A DNA stretch of 64,000 bases from Eubacteriales bacterium (GTDB lineage Bacteria; Bacillota; Clostridia; Lachnospirales; Lachnospiraceae). The stretch's first letter is position 1; each line of letters begins with the position of its first letter. The translations under genes were made by a program, and so were the position numbers. The stretch spans positions 1 to 64,000 of the forward strand of contig JAUNJN010000004.1 in NCBI GenBank assembly GCA_030533235.1, written 5' to 3'. Shown here in pieces: positions 27,346 to 36,492 of this stretch. Under the pieces are notes generated by a model. The model saw only the letters and a program-made list of their open reading frames with translations. It ran no database searches and had not been told where the DNA came from.

Positions 27346-28902
27346 CTATATCGCAAGTACAGAATATTCTTCCAAATTCCAAACCTCACTCACAATATCT
27401 TCATAGAAATCAGGTTCATGGCACACGAGCAAAACAGAGCCCTTATACTCCTTAAGCGCTCGCTTTAATTCATCCTTTGCATCCACATCCAAATGATTCG
27501 TCGGCTCGTCCAGGATAAGAAGATTCGTTTCACGATTAATGAGCTTACACAGTCTGACCTTTGCCTGTTCGCCACCGCTAAGCACCTTGACCTTACTTTC
27601 GATATGCTTTGTCGTCAGACCACATTTTGCAAGCGCCGAACGCACCTCATACTGCGAATAGGATGGAAACTCCTGCCAGATTTCTTCCATACATGTGTTT
27701 TCCGTTCCTGCCATTTCCTGTTCGAAATATCCAAGATATAAATAATCTCCGAGTGTCGCCTTTCCGGACAAAGGCTTTGCAATGCCAAGAAGGCTTTTTA
27801 GCAATGTACTCTTGCCGATTCCGTTGGTTCCGACAATCGCAATTTTCTCGCCGCGTTCCATACGCAGATTGATTGCCTTTGATAACGGTGCATTCCTGTC
27901 ATACCCAATCACAAGATCCTCTGTTTCAAACAATACCTTACCGGGTGTTCTCGCTTCCTTAAAATGAAACTCCGGCTTTGGTTTTTCCTTGGCAAGCTCG
28001 ATAATTTCCATCTTATCAAGCTTCTTTTGACGAGACATCGCCATATTCCGTGTTGCGACTCTCGCCTTGTTGCGTGCAACAAAGTCCTTAAGTTCTCTGA
28101 TTTCCTGCTGTTGTTTATGATATGCCGCCTCAAGCTGTGCTTTCTTTGCTTCATAAACCTCCATAAACTTATCATAATTGCCAACATATCGGTTAAGCTT
28201 TTGATTCTCCATATGGTAGATTATGTTAACCACATCATTCAGAAACGGTATATCATGACTGATTAATATAAACGCGTTTTCATACTCCATCAAATATCGC
28301 TTCAACCACTCGATATGTTCCGCATCCAAATAGTTTGTCGGCTCATCCAAAAGGAGAATCTCCGGTTTTTCCAAAAGCAGCTTTGCAAGTAACACCTTTG
28401 TACGTTGACCACCACTTAAATCCGTAACATCATGATCCATCCCAAGCTCCAACAATCCAAGTGCACGCGCCACCTGCTCTGTCTTTGCATCAATCATATA
28501 GAAGTCATTGTTGGTAAGTAAGTCCTGCAACGTTCCGACCTCTTCCATCAGCTCTGCAATTTCTTCATCTGTGGCATCTGCCATTTTATCATAGAGTTCA
28601 TTCACTCTTTGTTCCATGTCAAACAAATAGGAAAACGCTGATTTAAGCACAGATTCTATCGTCATACCTGCTGTAAGCACCGTATGCTGATCCAAATATC
28701 CGACACGCACATGCTTATTCCATTCGACGCATCCCTCATCCGGCATCAATTTCCCGGTCACAATATTCATAAACGTACTTTTCCCTTCGCCGTTCGCACC
28801 GACGAGACCGATATGTTCCCCTTTTAATAAGCGAAACGATACATCGTCAAAAATGGCACGGTCACCAAAACCATGCGTTAAATGTTCCACATTGATTATC
28901 AT
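27346..28902 (-). CDS. ABC-F family ATPase (YkpA/YbiT-like)
   Basis: A soluble ribosome-associated ATPase type with no membrane domain. 518 residues, two ABC domains: Walker A GANGEGKST (35-43 region), signature LSGGQ, Walker B ILLLDEPTNYLD; and GTNGIGKST, LSGGEQAKVRL, LLILDEPTNHLD. The interdomain linker is Lys/Arg/Glu-rich (KDFVARNKARVATRNMAMSR), as expected for the P-site tRNA interaction motif. There is no C-terminal extension. It follows the other ABC-F gene by 42 nt. Antibiotic resistance cannot be claimed. Confidence 0.88.
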   Translation of the reverse strand: MIINVEHLTHGFGDRAIFDDVSFRLLKGEHIGLVGANGEGKSTFMNIVTGKLMPDEGCVEWNKHVRVGYLDQHTVLTAGMTIESVLKSAFSYLFDMEQRVNELYDKMADATDEEIAELMEEVGTLQDLLTNNDFYMIDAKTEQVARALGLLELGMDHDVTDLSGGQRTKVLLAKLLLEKPEILLLDEPTNYLDAEHIEWLKRYLMEYENAFILISHDIPFLNDVVNIIYHMENQKLNRYVGNYDKFMEVYEAKKAQLEAAYHKQQQEIRELKDFVARNKARVATRNMAMSRQKKLDKMEIIELAKEKPKPEFHFKEARTPGKVLFETEDLVIGYDRNAPLSKAINLRMERGEKIAIVGTNGIGKSTLLKSLLGIAKPLSGKATLGDYLYLGYFEQEMAGTENTCMEEIWQEFPSYSQYEVRSALAKCGLTTKHIESKVKVLSGGEQAKVRLCKLINRETNLLILDEPTNHLDVDAKDELKRALKEYKGSVLLVCHEPDFYEDIVSEVWNLEEYSVLAI

Positions 28903-28944
28903 AAATTATTCTCCTGCATTCCGGTAATCCAAACAACAATCGTT

Positions 28945-30795
28945 TCAATCAATCAAACGATTCTTCGCCGCAATTTTTTCCGCTAAATCATTCAGATAAA
29001 CCCATCGTTCCATTTTATTATCAAGCTCCTTCGAAAGTCGTTCCTGCTCCTCAAGAAGTTCCTTCAGCTTGACACTGTTTGTCGCATTTGCCTCCATACT
29101 TTGAGAAATCTTCTCCAACGCTTGTTCCAAACACTCAATATCGGCATCAATCGTATCATACTCCCGTTGTTCATTATACGAAAACTTCAGTTTCTCATTT
29201 GGGTTCTGCGTTTTCCATGATTTGCCTGCGTTCCTTTCTGCTTTCGCATACACCTTATCCTTTCGAGCACTCCAGGCAATAAGCGAACCATCCCTGTTAT
29301 ATTTGTCCGGATATCTCTCCGCACGTTCAATAAGATAATCCGAATAATTTCCCTCATAACGACAAATCTGTCCGTCGCCTTCAAATGCAAATATTCGATT
29401 TACAACACGGTCAAGAAAATAACGATCGTGTGATACAATCATTAGAATCCCACGGAACTGATCCAAGTAATCTTCCAGAACATTTAACGTATGAATATCC
29501 AAATCATTTGTCGGCTCATCAAAAATAAGTACATTCGGTGCCTGCATCAGAATACGCATCAAAAATAATCTGCGTCGTTCACCGCCGGATAGTTTCCCAA
29601 TTTTGGACCACTGCAATGTCCCATCAAACAGAAATCGTTCCATCAATGCCGAAGCCGTAATCTTACCGTCTTCCGTCTGTATATAATCCGCAACCTCCCG
29701 TACATAATCAATGGCCTTCATTTCCTCATCCATGTGCACATTTGTCTGCGCAAAATAACCGATTCGAATCGTTTCGCCAATTTCAATCACACCCTGATCC
29801 GGTAAAATATCGCCAACAATCATCTTAAGAAGGGTACTTTTTCCGCTACCGTTTGAACCAACAATACCAATTCTGTCATCTCGCAAAAAATGATAAGAAA
29901 AATCCGATACAATTACACGATTCCCAAATCTTTTAGAAAGATGGGAAAGCTCAATTGTTTTACCTCCCATACGCGAAGCAACCGAGGACATCATAACCGT
30001 TTCCTCGGCAACCGGACCTGCGATATTCATCAGCTCTTCAATACGCTGTATATGTGCTTTTTGTTTCGTCGAGCGTGCGCGTGCTCCTCGTCCGAGCCAC
30101 GCCAGCTCCTTACGCAATATATTTTGTCGCTTCTTTTCTGCAGAAACCGCTTTATTTCTTTGCTTCAGCTTTTGACCGACATATTCTGCATATGTACCAA
30201 TATAACTATATATCTGTCCTCGTTCGACCTCAACAATACGGTCCACCACCCGGTCAAGGAAATAACGATCATGTGTAACCATAACAACCGCACCCTTATA
30301 GGATAAGAGATAGTCCTCCAACCATCTGCTCATCTCATGATCCAAATGGTTTGTCGGCTCATCCAAAACAAGCAAATCCACCGGGAGCAATAATGCATTT
30401 ACAAGTGCAACCCGTTTTTGCTCTCCACCGGACATATGCGAAATCGGAAATACATAATCCGTAATTCCAAGCCTGCCAAGCATCGCTTTTGCCTCTGCCA
30501 CAAGGCTTGCATCCTTGCAGTCAAGTTTCTGCATTACCGCATCAAGTACCGTTTGCTCATCAGAAAATACCGGCGTCTGTTTCAGATACGCAACCTTTGC
30601 ATAATTTGCCATGACGAGCTCGCCCTCATCCGGTGCCTCCTCTCCTGTAATCATCTTAAGGAGCGTGCTCTTACCCATACCGTTAGCACCGATGACACCA
30701 ACCTTTTCTCCCTCCTGCACATGAAATGAAGCCCTGTCAAAAAGCATCCGGTCTGTATATGATTTTGAAAAATTGTTCATTGTAAGTAAATTCAT
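28945..30795 (-). CDS. ABC-F family ATPase (Uup-like)
   Basis: 616 residues with two ABC domains: Walker A GANGMGKST, signature MSGGE, Walker B LLVLDEPTNHLD; and GSNGSGKST, LSGGERRRLFL, VLIFDEPTNDLD. The linker contains AWLGRGARARSTKQKAHIQR. The C-terminal 80 residues (YDTIDADIECLEQALEKISQ and onward) are a coiled coil like that of Uup, which binds DNA or ribosomes in relatives. Its ATG lies 1 nt after the stop of the c-di-GMP protein gene, so the two are co-translated. Confidence 0.88.
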   Translation of the reverse strand: MNLLTMNNFSKSYTDRMLFDRASFHVQEGEKVGVIGANGMGKSTLLKMITGEEAPDEGELVMANYAKVAYLKQTPVFSDEQTVLDAVMQKLDCKDASLVAEAKAMLGRLGITDYVFPISHMSGGEQKRVALVNALLLPVDLLVLDEPTNHLDHEMSRWLEDYLLSYKGAVVMVTHDRYFLDRVVDRIVEVERGQIYSYIGTYAEYVGQKLKQRNKAVSAEKKRQNILRKELAWLGRGARARSTKQKAHIQRIEELMNIAGPVAEETVMMSSVASRMGGKTIELSHLSKRFGNRVIVSDFSYHFLRDDRIGIVGSNGSGKSTLLKMIVGDILPDQGVIEIGETIRIGYFAQTNVHMDEEMKAIDYVREVADYIQTEDGKITASALMERFLFDGTLQWSKIGKLSGGERRRLFLMRILMQAPNVLIFDEPTNDLDIHTLNVLEDYLDQFRGILMIVSHDRYFLDRVVNRIFAFEGDGQICRYEGNYSDYLIERAERYPDKYNRDGSLIAWSARKDKVYAKAERNAGKSWKTQNPNEKLKFSYNEQREYDTIDADIECLEQALEKISQSMEANATNSVKLKELLEEQERLSKELDNKMERWVYLNDLAEKIAAKNRLID

Positions 30796-30796
30796 A

Positions 30797-33541
30797 TTAT
30801 CTTGCCTTTAACTGCATAATATCGATGCCCCATTCCGTTCGCAGCTGCTGATACCTTAATATTTCATCAACAATCTTCGAGTCTAACATCGGTACAGGTT
30901 TTGGTTTTGGAGTAGCAATATAAAATCCCTGAAGCAAATCAACATTCAAGTGTATAGTTTCCCGAAGCTCTTCCGAAGACTTTACACCTTCTGCCAACAC
31001 CATAATTCCGTTGTTGTGCGCAAACTCAATCACGCTTCGTACAAAATGCTGTTTATGCGGATTTTTGTCAATTTCGTGAATCAGCATCTGATCGATTTTC
31101 ACATACTTTGGCATATACCGAAGCAGATTGTTAATATTGGAATAGCCGGCTCCGTAATCATCAAGCGCAATTTCCAAGTGAACCAGTTGATCATTTTGTT
31201 TTAACTGATTTAATTTCTCATCGCTTAATTCGGATTCCTCTGTAATCTCCACTACAAGATTATTTGCGAATCGATAGACCAAATCTTCAATATGATGAAA
31301 ATCATCCTTTTTAAGCTGATGAGCAGGAAGCGAATTAATAAACATCTTACGGTCACCAAGTACATCCTTGTACATTTCCATCAAAGAAAGGACATTATTG
31401 AATGTTGCCTTTTCTACATCATATAATCTTCCCAGACAGGCTGCGCCTTGTATAATGTCAACTGCCGAAAGTGTAAGTTCTCCTTCACAACGCATAAGTG
31501 CTTCATATCCAAATACAGAGCCATCCCGCGCACACACAAGCGGCTGAAAATGATATGAAAATAAGTTTTCATTCAAAAGCTTGTTTACCTGTCCATTACG
31601 TGCGATATCCTCCTCTGACAGATTTGTCACATTTAACATAAGATTCCGTCGATCAGACTTTACATGGTTTTTCTTTGTAATCCCGCTATTAATCAAGTAT
31701 TCCAACGAGTTTCCCATATTCATGCCGGCAGTCACCACACTGCTATGAATCCGGATTGGGGTAAAGCAATCGTCCACAATAGACAAGCTGTTCAAACGTT
31801 CCTTCACATCTTGTACCAAAACCTCTGCTCGATAGTCTGATGAAGCCCCGCAAATCAACACCAGAAATTCATCGTTACACATCCTGCATAACAATTCATG
31901 CTCTGCAATGTTTTCCTGCAAAATACGAGACAATAAAACAATCGCGCGATCTCCGGTCTCCCTTCCGTACTTTGCATTTATATCCTTCAGGTCCTCTATA
32001 TCCATCGACAACATAACAAGCGGAATTTGTTTGCTCTGACACTTTTCATACATTACAGCACCTTTTTGTAAAAAGCCCTGATAATTGAACAAACCGGTTA
32101 GCGCATCTCGAATCTGCGTAGCCTTCATCTTTTCAATCAGCTGCTGCATTGCAAGCTGTCGATAACACGCTTCCATCCCCTGCATAACACTCTTCATCCA
32201 AATACGATACGTTTCCGTATAACGAAAATGTAACATATCATAGCTGACAACCGAATATCCAAAACATCTGTCGTTAAAATATAGCGGATTAAACACATAT
32301 ACCTCAGGCTTTTGCCTTTCTTCCAAAAGCTCCGGCAATAAGTACTTCGTTTCAAATGTATCATTCGCACAAATCATACTCTTATAATCCTGTATGTCTT
32401 TTTCACAACGGATAACACGATACATTACATCCGAGTACCCTTTGCGAATTGCCTGCTCTCCTATAAAGGTATCAACGTTCGAATAGTGATTATTCAGGCA
32501 TAAATGAAAGCTTTTAAACGGACGAATCTGGTATAAATATGACTGCACAACCTTATAGAAGCCTGAGAATTCCGTCTGTGAAAGGATATCCTCCGTAATA
32601 TGGTTAAAATCCGAATAATAGCTTTGATCGGAATGAACGGTTGTCCATTCATCCCGGAGATTCTTCTTAACATGAACATCGTATCCCGTACATCCGCAAC
32701 TGCCACCGACAAATATCGGCACATCTTTCTCAAGCGTCGGCTCCGGCAATCCTTCCAATGCATTATGCAGCCACTGCATCGAATATGCACCGTATTTACC
32801 TGCCGGGATCTCCGCAGATGTAAGCGGGAACGGACTCATTTTCCCTTCATCAATTGACTCATATCCCGTAATCGCAATATCTTCCGGTATACGAATACCA
32901 TGCTCCGTCAAATATGCAGCCGCACCAATTGCCATACAGTCATTTGCACACACCAATGCTCTTGGGAGCTTTGCTAAGGAAAGGATATGTTTTGCCGCAC
33001 TTTTGCCGCTGTCATACCAGTAATTTCCATGAAAGATGCATTCCGGTCGTACGTTTAACGCATGCGCCTTCATGCTGTCCATAAATGCATCCAAACGTTG
33101 TATGGAATGCGGATGTCCTTTTTTTCCACCCAAAAAAACAATATCCTCATATCCGTGTACCTCAATCATATGATCAACCACTTTTCGCATTAGCGAATAA
33201 TGGTCGAATTTTACAGATGGAAAATAAGGGTTGTCCAACTCTAAAACCAATACCGGACCATGAAATTTCTCATGAATACGTTCTAATAATTTTTCGCTGA
33301 CACCCGGCACAAGAATTGTATCGGGCATAAAAAGAATAGCATCAAACATCTCATACGGAACAAGCTCATATATATTGGAATCTCCTATATTACGCAGCTC
33401 TGTCTCCTGATACTTCTGATACATCGAAAACAGACATACATCATAATCAAGCTCGTATGCCTGTTTCAAAAAATCCGTCAAAAAGTTTTTTTGTTTGTGT
33501 TCTTCTAATTGTGCAGATAAAACAGCAATCCTCTTTCGCAT
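30797..33541 (-). CDS. LacI-type sensor domain + degenerate GGDEF + EAL phosphodiesterase
   Basis: 914 residues. Residues 1-285 are a LacI-family substrate-binding domain without the DNA-binding HTH: AVLSAQLEEHKQKNFL, RALVCANDCMAIGAAAYL, PEDIAITGYESIDEGKM. Residues about 300-465 are an uncharacterised linker domain. The GGDEF domain (about 475-625) has CNDEF (555-559) in place of GGDEF, so it is probably catalytically dead. The EAL domain (about 650-900) keeps E680, N736, E765, D794/D795, K815, E851 and Q871, so c-di-GMP hydrolysis is likely. No signal peptide or membrane helix is visible: it probably senses a small intracellular ligand. Own promoter at 33585-33613; first gene of a six-gene operon. 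Confidence 0.88.
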   Translation of the reverse strand: MRKRIAVLSAQLEEHKQKNFLTDFLKQAYELDYDVCLFSMYQKYQETELRNIGDSNIYELVPYEMFDAILFMPDTILVPGVSEKLLERIHEKFHGPVLVLELDNPYFPSVKFDHYSLMRKVVDHMIEVHGYEDIVFLGGKKGHPHSIQRLDAFMDSMKAHALNVRPECIFHGNYWYDSGKSAAKHILSLAKLPRALVCANDCMAIGAAAYLTEHGIRIPEDIAITGYESIDEGKMSPFPLTSAEIPAGKYGAYSMQWLHNALEGLPEPTLEKDVPIFVGGSCGCTGYDVHVKKNLRDEWTTVHSDQSYYSDFNHITEDILSQTEFSGFYKVVQSYLYQIRPFKSFHLCLNNHYSNVDTFIGEQAIRKGYSDVMYRVIRCEKDIQDYKSMICANDTFETKYLLPELLEERQKPEVYVFNPLYFNDRCFGYSVVSYDMLHFRYTETYRIWMKSVMQGMEACYRQLAMQQLIEKMKATQIRDALTGLFNYQGFLQKGAVMYEKCQSKQIPLVMLSMDIEDLKDINAKYGRETGDRAIVLLSRILQENIAEHELLCRMCNDEFLVLICGASSDYRAEVLVQDVKERLNSLSIVDDCFTPIRIHSSVVTAGMNMGNSLEYLINSGITKKNHVKSDRRNLMLNVTNLSEEDIARNGQVNKLLNENLFSYHFQPLVCARDGSVFGYEALMRCEGELTLSAVDIIQGAACLGRLYDVEKATFNNVLSLMEMYKDVLGDRKMFINSLPAHQLKKDDFHHIEDLVYRFANNLVVEITEESELSDEKLNQLKQNDQLVHLEIALDDYGAGYSNINNLLRYMPKYVKIDQMLIHEIDKNPHKQHFVRSVIEFAHNNGIMVLAEGVKSSEELRETIHLNVDLLQGFYIATPKPKPVPMLDSKIVDEILRYQQLRTEWGIDIMQLKAR

Positions 33542-33584
33542 ATATGAGCCTCCGGTTATCGATAAAAAATGCTATATATGCAAA

Positions 33585-33613
33585 ATTATACTTCAAAAGC
33601 GTACTGAAATCAA
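33585..33613 (-). promoter_or_regulatory. Predicted promoter of the c-di-GMP/ABC-F operon
   Basis: -35 TTGATT (33608-33613), 17-nt spacer, consensus -10 TATAAT (33585-33590), between the DUF4130-type gene and the GGDEF/EAL gene. No hairpin terminator is evident in this 94-nt gap, so read-through from the repair operon is possible. Confidence 0.65.
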
Positions 33614-33635
33614 TAATTTCAAAGGAATCCGCACA

Positions 33636-34406
33636 CTAAGGTTTTTCTGTAAATTCAACGGCATGTTTCCGTTTCCAAATAGGGAACATATTTCGCTGAC
33701 AGGCAATATTTTCACGCTCCCGTATGCTGATCGCACGAAAGAATCCGCGCCACATATCCGTATAACAGTCCTCATAATCCTCAGTCTTACGCAAGGTAGA
33801 AAATTCTTCATCGGTAAGATACCGAAGATACATCTGACCATCCTTCGGATGCACGCAGGCGGTCTTGCGGTTGTCATCAATAATCATCCAATGTTCTGAT
33901 GGCATGCGGTCCGCAAAATGTCGTCCGACTAACATAATCACATCACTACGCGGTTCCAAGTGACATATATATACTTCATTTTGCATAGATGTAAAGCGGG
34001 CAAATTCCAAAAAATGATGACTTTCATTTCCTACCTTACGTTTTAGCTCTATCATACGAATCACATGCGGATTGCCCAGCATCCGGCATACCGCATCCCC
34101 AACTGCAAATCCAACCCGAAGGAAATTGTAAATAATCTGCAATGCATCCTCCTGATCGGACAGGCTGGCGTAGTACACATGCACATAGGCATCCATCCCG
34201 ATCTCACTCTTAATGGAACGAATCACCTTCTGAACCTTCTCCATGTCATAGGACACATGAATATATTCATCAAACATCGAAGGCTGATAAATTGGTTCTC
34301 TTTGCACGCGAATCTTTTCATGACCATAAACAAGTGCCTGTTCCCATGCATCATATATGCAAGTCATCATATCCTCAAACCGATCCCTGCAAGTAAATAT
34401 CTTCAT
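33636..34406 (-). CDS. DUF4130-type putative DNA metabolism protein (TIGR03915-like)
   Basis: 256 residues, no membrane segment. The N-terminus MKIFTCRDRFEDMMTCIYDA and the C-terminal HWMIIDDNRKTACVHPKDGQ / WRGFFRAISIRERENIACQR match, from memory, the TIGR03915 family always found beside the radical-SAM protein TIGR03916. In some bacteria this domain is fused to a uracil-DNA glycosylase-like domain; here it stands alone. It lies 22 nt after the radical-SAM gene and shares its LexA-controlled promoter. The biochemical activity is not established. Confidence 0.82.
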   Translation of the reverse strand: MKIFTCRDRFEDMMTCIYDAWEQALVYGHEKIRVQREPIYQPSMFDEYIHVSYDMEKVQKVIRSIKSEIGMDAYVHVYYASLSDQEDALQIIYNFLRVGFAVGDAVCRMLGNPHVIRMIELKRKVGNESHHFLEFARFTSMQNEVYICHLEPRSDVIMLVGRHFADRMPSEHWMIIDDNRKTACVHPKDGQMYLRYLTDEEFSTLRKTEDYEDCYTDMWRGFFRAISIRERENIACQRNMFPIWKRKHAVEFTEKP

Positions 34407-34428
34407 CGTTATTCCTCCATAAGCTTCC

Positions 34429-35907
34429 CTATGCTATTCCAAAATCCGCAAGAGACATCTGCTCATAGACTTTGTCTGCATTGGCAACCTTCCAATTATT
34501 CGAATAATCAACACCAATCAACTGTCTTGTAATATACGCCTCCTCTATCGGTGTCCGATACATCTGTTTTCCATTACACGTAATGAAATAGTGCGCACGC
34601 TTTAATACAACTCCCATCTTTTTTAAGCTTGTAAAATCAAGACTTCCGTATCGTCTGGCATACATAATACGTCCCGCGGATTTTGGACCGATCCCCGGTA
34701 CGCGCAGCAGCATTTGATACTCCGCCGTCATAATTTCAAGCGGGAACAGCTCAATATGGCGCAGCGCCCATTCACACTTCGGATCCAAGAGTTCATTGAA
34801 ATTCGGTCGTTCCTCCGTCAGCAATTCATCCGCCTGAAACCCGTAAAATCGAAGCAGCCAATCTGCCTGATACAACCTGTGCTCCCGTAAAAGAGGCGGG
34901 GCTGTCCCAAGTGCCGGAAGTGCCGCATCCTCATTCAGTGGAATATAGGCAGAATAAAACACGCGTTTTAAATCAAATCCGGTATACAACTGTTGCGTCG
35001 TCTGAAGCAACGTATAATCCGACTCTCCGGTCGCACCGATAATCATCTGTGTACTCTGTCCGGCAGGTGCAAAACTACGTTTCAGACTGCCAAGATCACG
35101 CGGTGCAAGCTCAAAGCCTCGGTTTGAAGTCATAAGATTCGTGTTTTTAACTGTATCACCCAAAAGATTTGTGCGTTTGCTGTCTCCCGTAAGTTTCTTC
35201 GTCTGTTCGGAAAAAATGCTGTTTGTAAGGTATTTATTTACATTGCTTCGTTCCATCAGACGTTCCTTGCCAATTGCCGTACGATGTGCCGCAATCGTAT
35301 CCCGAACCTTCCCCATCGGATCTAAAATCGTGTGAAATGTCTTATTCGGCGCGAGCTTTTGTAAACTCTCTGCCGTGGGAAGTTCCAAATTAACACTCAC
35401 GCGGTCGGCAAGATATCCCATCCTCGCCAAAAGCTCATCCGCTGCACCCGGTATCGTCTTAACATGAATATATCCGTTAAAATGATATTTGGTACGAAGC
35501 AACGTCAAAGTCTCACACATCTTTTCCATCGTATATGTCGGATTTTTCAAGATGCCGGAGCTAAGGAATAGTCCCTCTATATAATTACGCTTATAAAACT
35601 CAACCGTCAGTGTGCAAATCTCCTCCGGGGTAAAGGTCACTCTCGGCACATCATTACTCGCACGATTTATACAATACTTACAATCATATACACAATGGTT
35701 CGTCATCAAAATCTTCAGAAGTGAAATACACCGTCCATCTGCCGCAAAGCTATGACAGATTCCGGCAGCCGATGCATTGCCAAGCTCTCCCTTTTTTCCG
35801 CTCCGGCTCACACCGCTTGATGTACATGCCACGTCATATTTTGCCGCATCCGCCAAAATCTCAAGCTTCTCTGCAGTTGTATATTCCTTAATAATGCTAC
35901 TTTCCAT
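34429..35907 (-). CDS. Putative DNA modification/repair radical SAM protein (TIGR03916-like)
   Basis: 492 residues. The radical-SAM cluster motif is HCVYDCKYC (C72, C76, C79), preceded by three more Cys (28, 51, 60) that might bind another cluster. A C-terminal helix-hairpin-helix, MLLRVPGIGPKSAGRIMYAR, is a DNA-binding element typical of repair enzymes. This combination and the DUF4130-type partner match the family annotated as DNA modification/repair radical SAM. A perfect LexA box sits in its promoter, which supports a DNA-damage role. The reaction (possibly demodifying a damaged base, as spore photoproduct lyase does) is inference. Confidence 0.85.
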   Translation of the reverse strand: MESSIIKEYTTAEKLEILADAAKYDVACTSSGVSRSGKKGELGNASAAGICHSFAADGRCISLLKILMTNHCVYDCKYCINRASNDVPRVTFTPEEICTLTVEFYKRNYIEGLFLSSGILKNPTYTMEKMCETLTLLRTKYHFNGYIHVKTIPGAADELLARMGYLADRVSVNLELPTAESLQKLAPNKTFHTILDPMGKVRDTIAAHRTAIGKERLMERSNVNKYLTNSIFSEQTKKLTGDSKRTNLLGDTVKNTNLMTSNRGFELAPRDLGSLKRSFAPAGQSTQMIIGATGESDYTLLQTTQQLYTGFDLKRVFYSAYIPLNEDAALPALGTAPPLLREHRLYQADWLLRFYGFQADELLTEERPNFNELLDPKCEWALRHIELFPLEIMTAEYQMLLRVPGIGPKSAGRIMYARRYGSLDFTSLKKMGVVLKRAHYFITCNGKQMYRTPIEEAYITRQLIGVDYSNNWKVANADKVYEQMSLADFGIA

Positions 35908-35988
35908 AATATCCTCTCTTACAAAACGTCAAATCAAAGTCCGTACTTTCAATCAAGAACCAGGTCCGCTCAAAAAACACAAAACCTG

Positions 35989-36026
35989 AAACAAAAAATA
36001 AAAGCGCAAGCATCAGCCTACGCTTT
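35989..36026 (-). terminator. Intrinsic terminator of the thioesterase-containing transcript
   Basis: Minus-strand stem AAAGCGTAGGC / GCTTGCGCTTT (G-T pairs allowed, loop TGAT) followed by TTATTTTTTG. Its 5' arm (36016-36026) overlaps the expected transcription start of the downstream LexA-controlled promoter. Confidence 0.7.
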
Positions 36027-36027
36027 C

Positions 36028-36056
36028 ATTATACGAACATTTGTTCGAAATATCAA
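36028..36056 (-). promoter_or_regulatory. LexA-controlled promoter of the radical-SAM repair operon
   Basis: -35 TTGATA (36051-36056), 17-nt spacer, consensus -10 TATAAT (36028-36033). The spacer holds CGAACATTTGTTCG (36034-36047; written CGAACAAATGTTCG on the minus strand), a perfect palindrome matching the Gram-positive LexA/DinR box CGAAC-N4-GTTCG. LexA there would block polymerase, and damage would induce the operon. Confidence 0.88.
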
Positions 36057-36080
36057 GTGCTAATTTTTACATTTTCATTT

Positions 36081-36473
36081 TTAGAGATGAACCCCGCTTG
36101 TCGATACGACCGCAACCTGCGTTCCGAGCTCATCCGTAATCGAAATCTCGTAAAAGCAATTTCGTCTGCCATCCTTTAACAGACGACTTTCCGCATATAA
36201 GGTTTTCCCCTTTGGTGTCCCGAGATAGCTGATCTGGCTTACCGTTGTCACCGTTACAATGTCTTTTGTATTTGTCGCTACCGCAAACGTAAAATCCGCA
36301 AGCGTGAAAATTGCACCGCCCATCACATGCCCGGTAGCATTTTCATGCCTCGTATCTGCCGTAAATGTACACTTCGCATAATGATCACCTACTGCAAGAA
36401 TGTCAATTCCCGTCGTCTCCATTGCAAAACGGTCCTTACAAAAATATTCCTTTGCATCTTCCAATGTCCACAT
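36081..36473 (-). CDS. PaaI-like hotdog-fold thioesterase
   Basis: About 130 residues from MWTLEDAKEYFCKDRFAMET. I prefer this start (36473) because AAAGGTG lies 8 nt upstream and the gene then does not overlap the symporter; a longer frame to 36509 exists. Hotdog motif HVMGGAIFTLADFTFAVA, where the Asp is the likely catalytic residue, and the VTTVSQISYLGTPKGKTLYA strand fit PaaI-type acyl-CoA thioesterases. It is the last gene after the NSS symporter. The substrate is unknown. Confidence 0.85.
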   Translation of the reverse strand: MWTLEDAKEYFCKDRFAMETTGIDILAVGDHYAKCTFTADTRHENATGHVMGGAIFTLADFTFAVATNTKDIVTVTTVSQISYLGTPKGKTLYAESRLLKDGRRNCFYEISITDELGTQVAVVSTSGVHL

Positions 36474-36492
36474 ATTTGCTACACCTTTCATT

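Noticed and set aside
27346..30795. Antibiotic-resistance ABC-F proteins
   Set aside because: The linkers lack features that I can tie to a resistance class; they look like housekeeping Uup/YkpA-type proteins.
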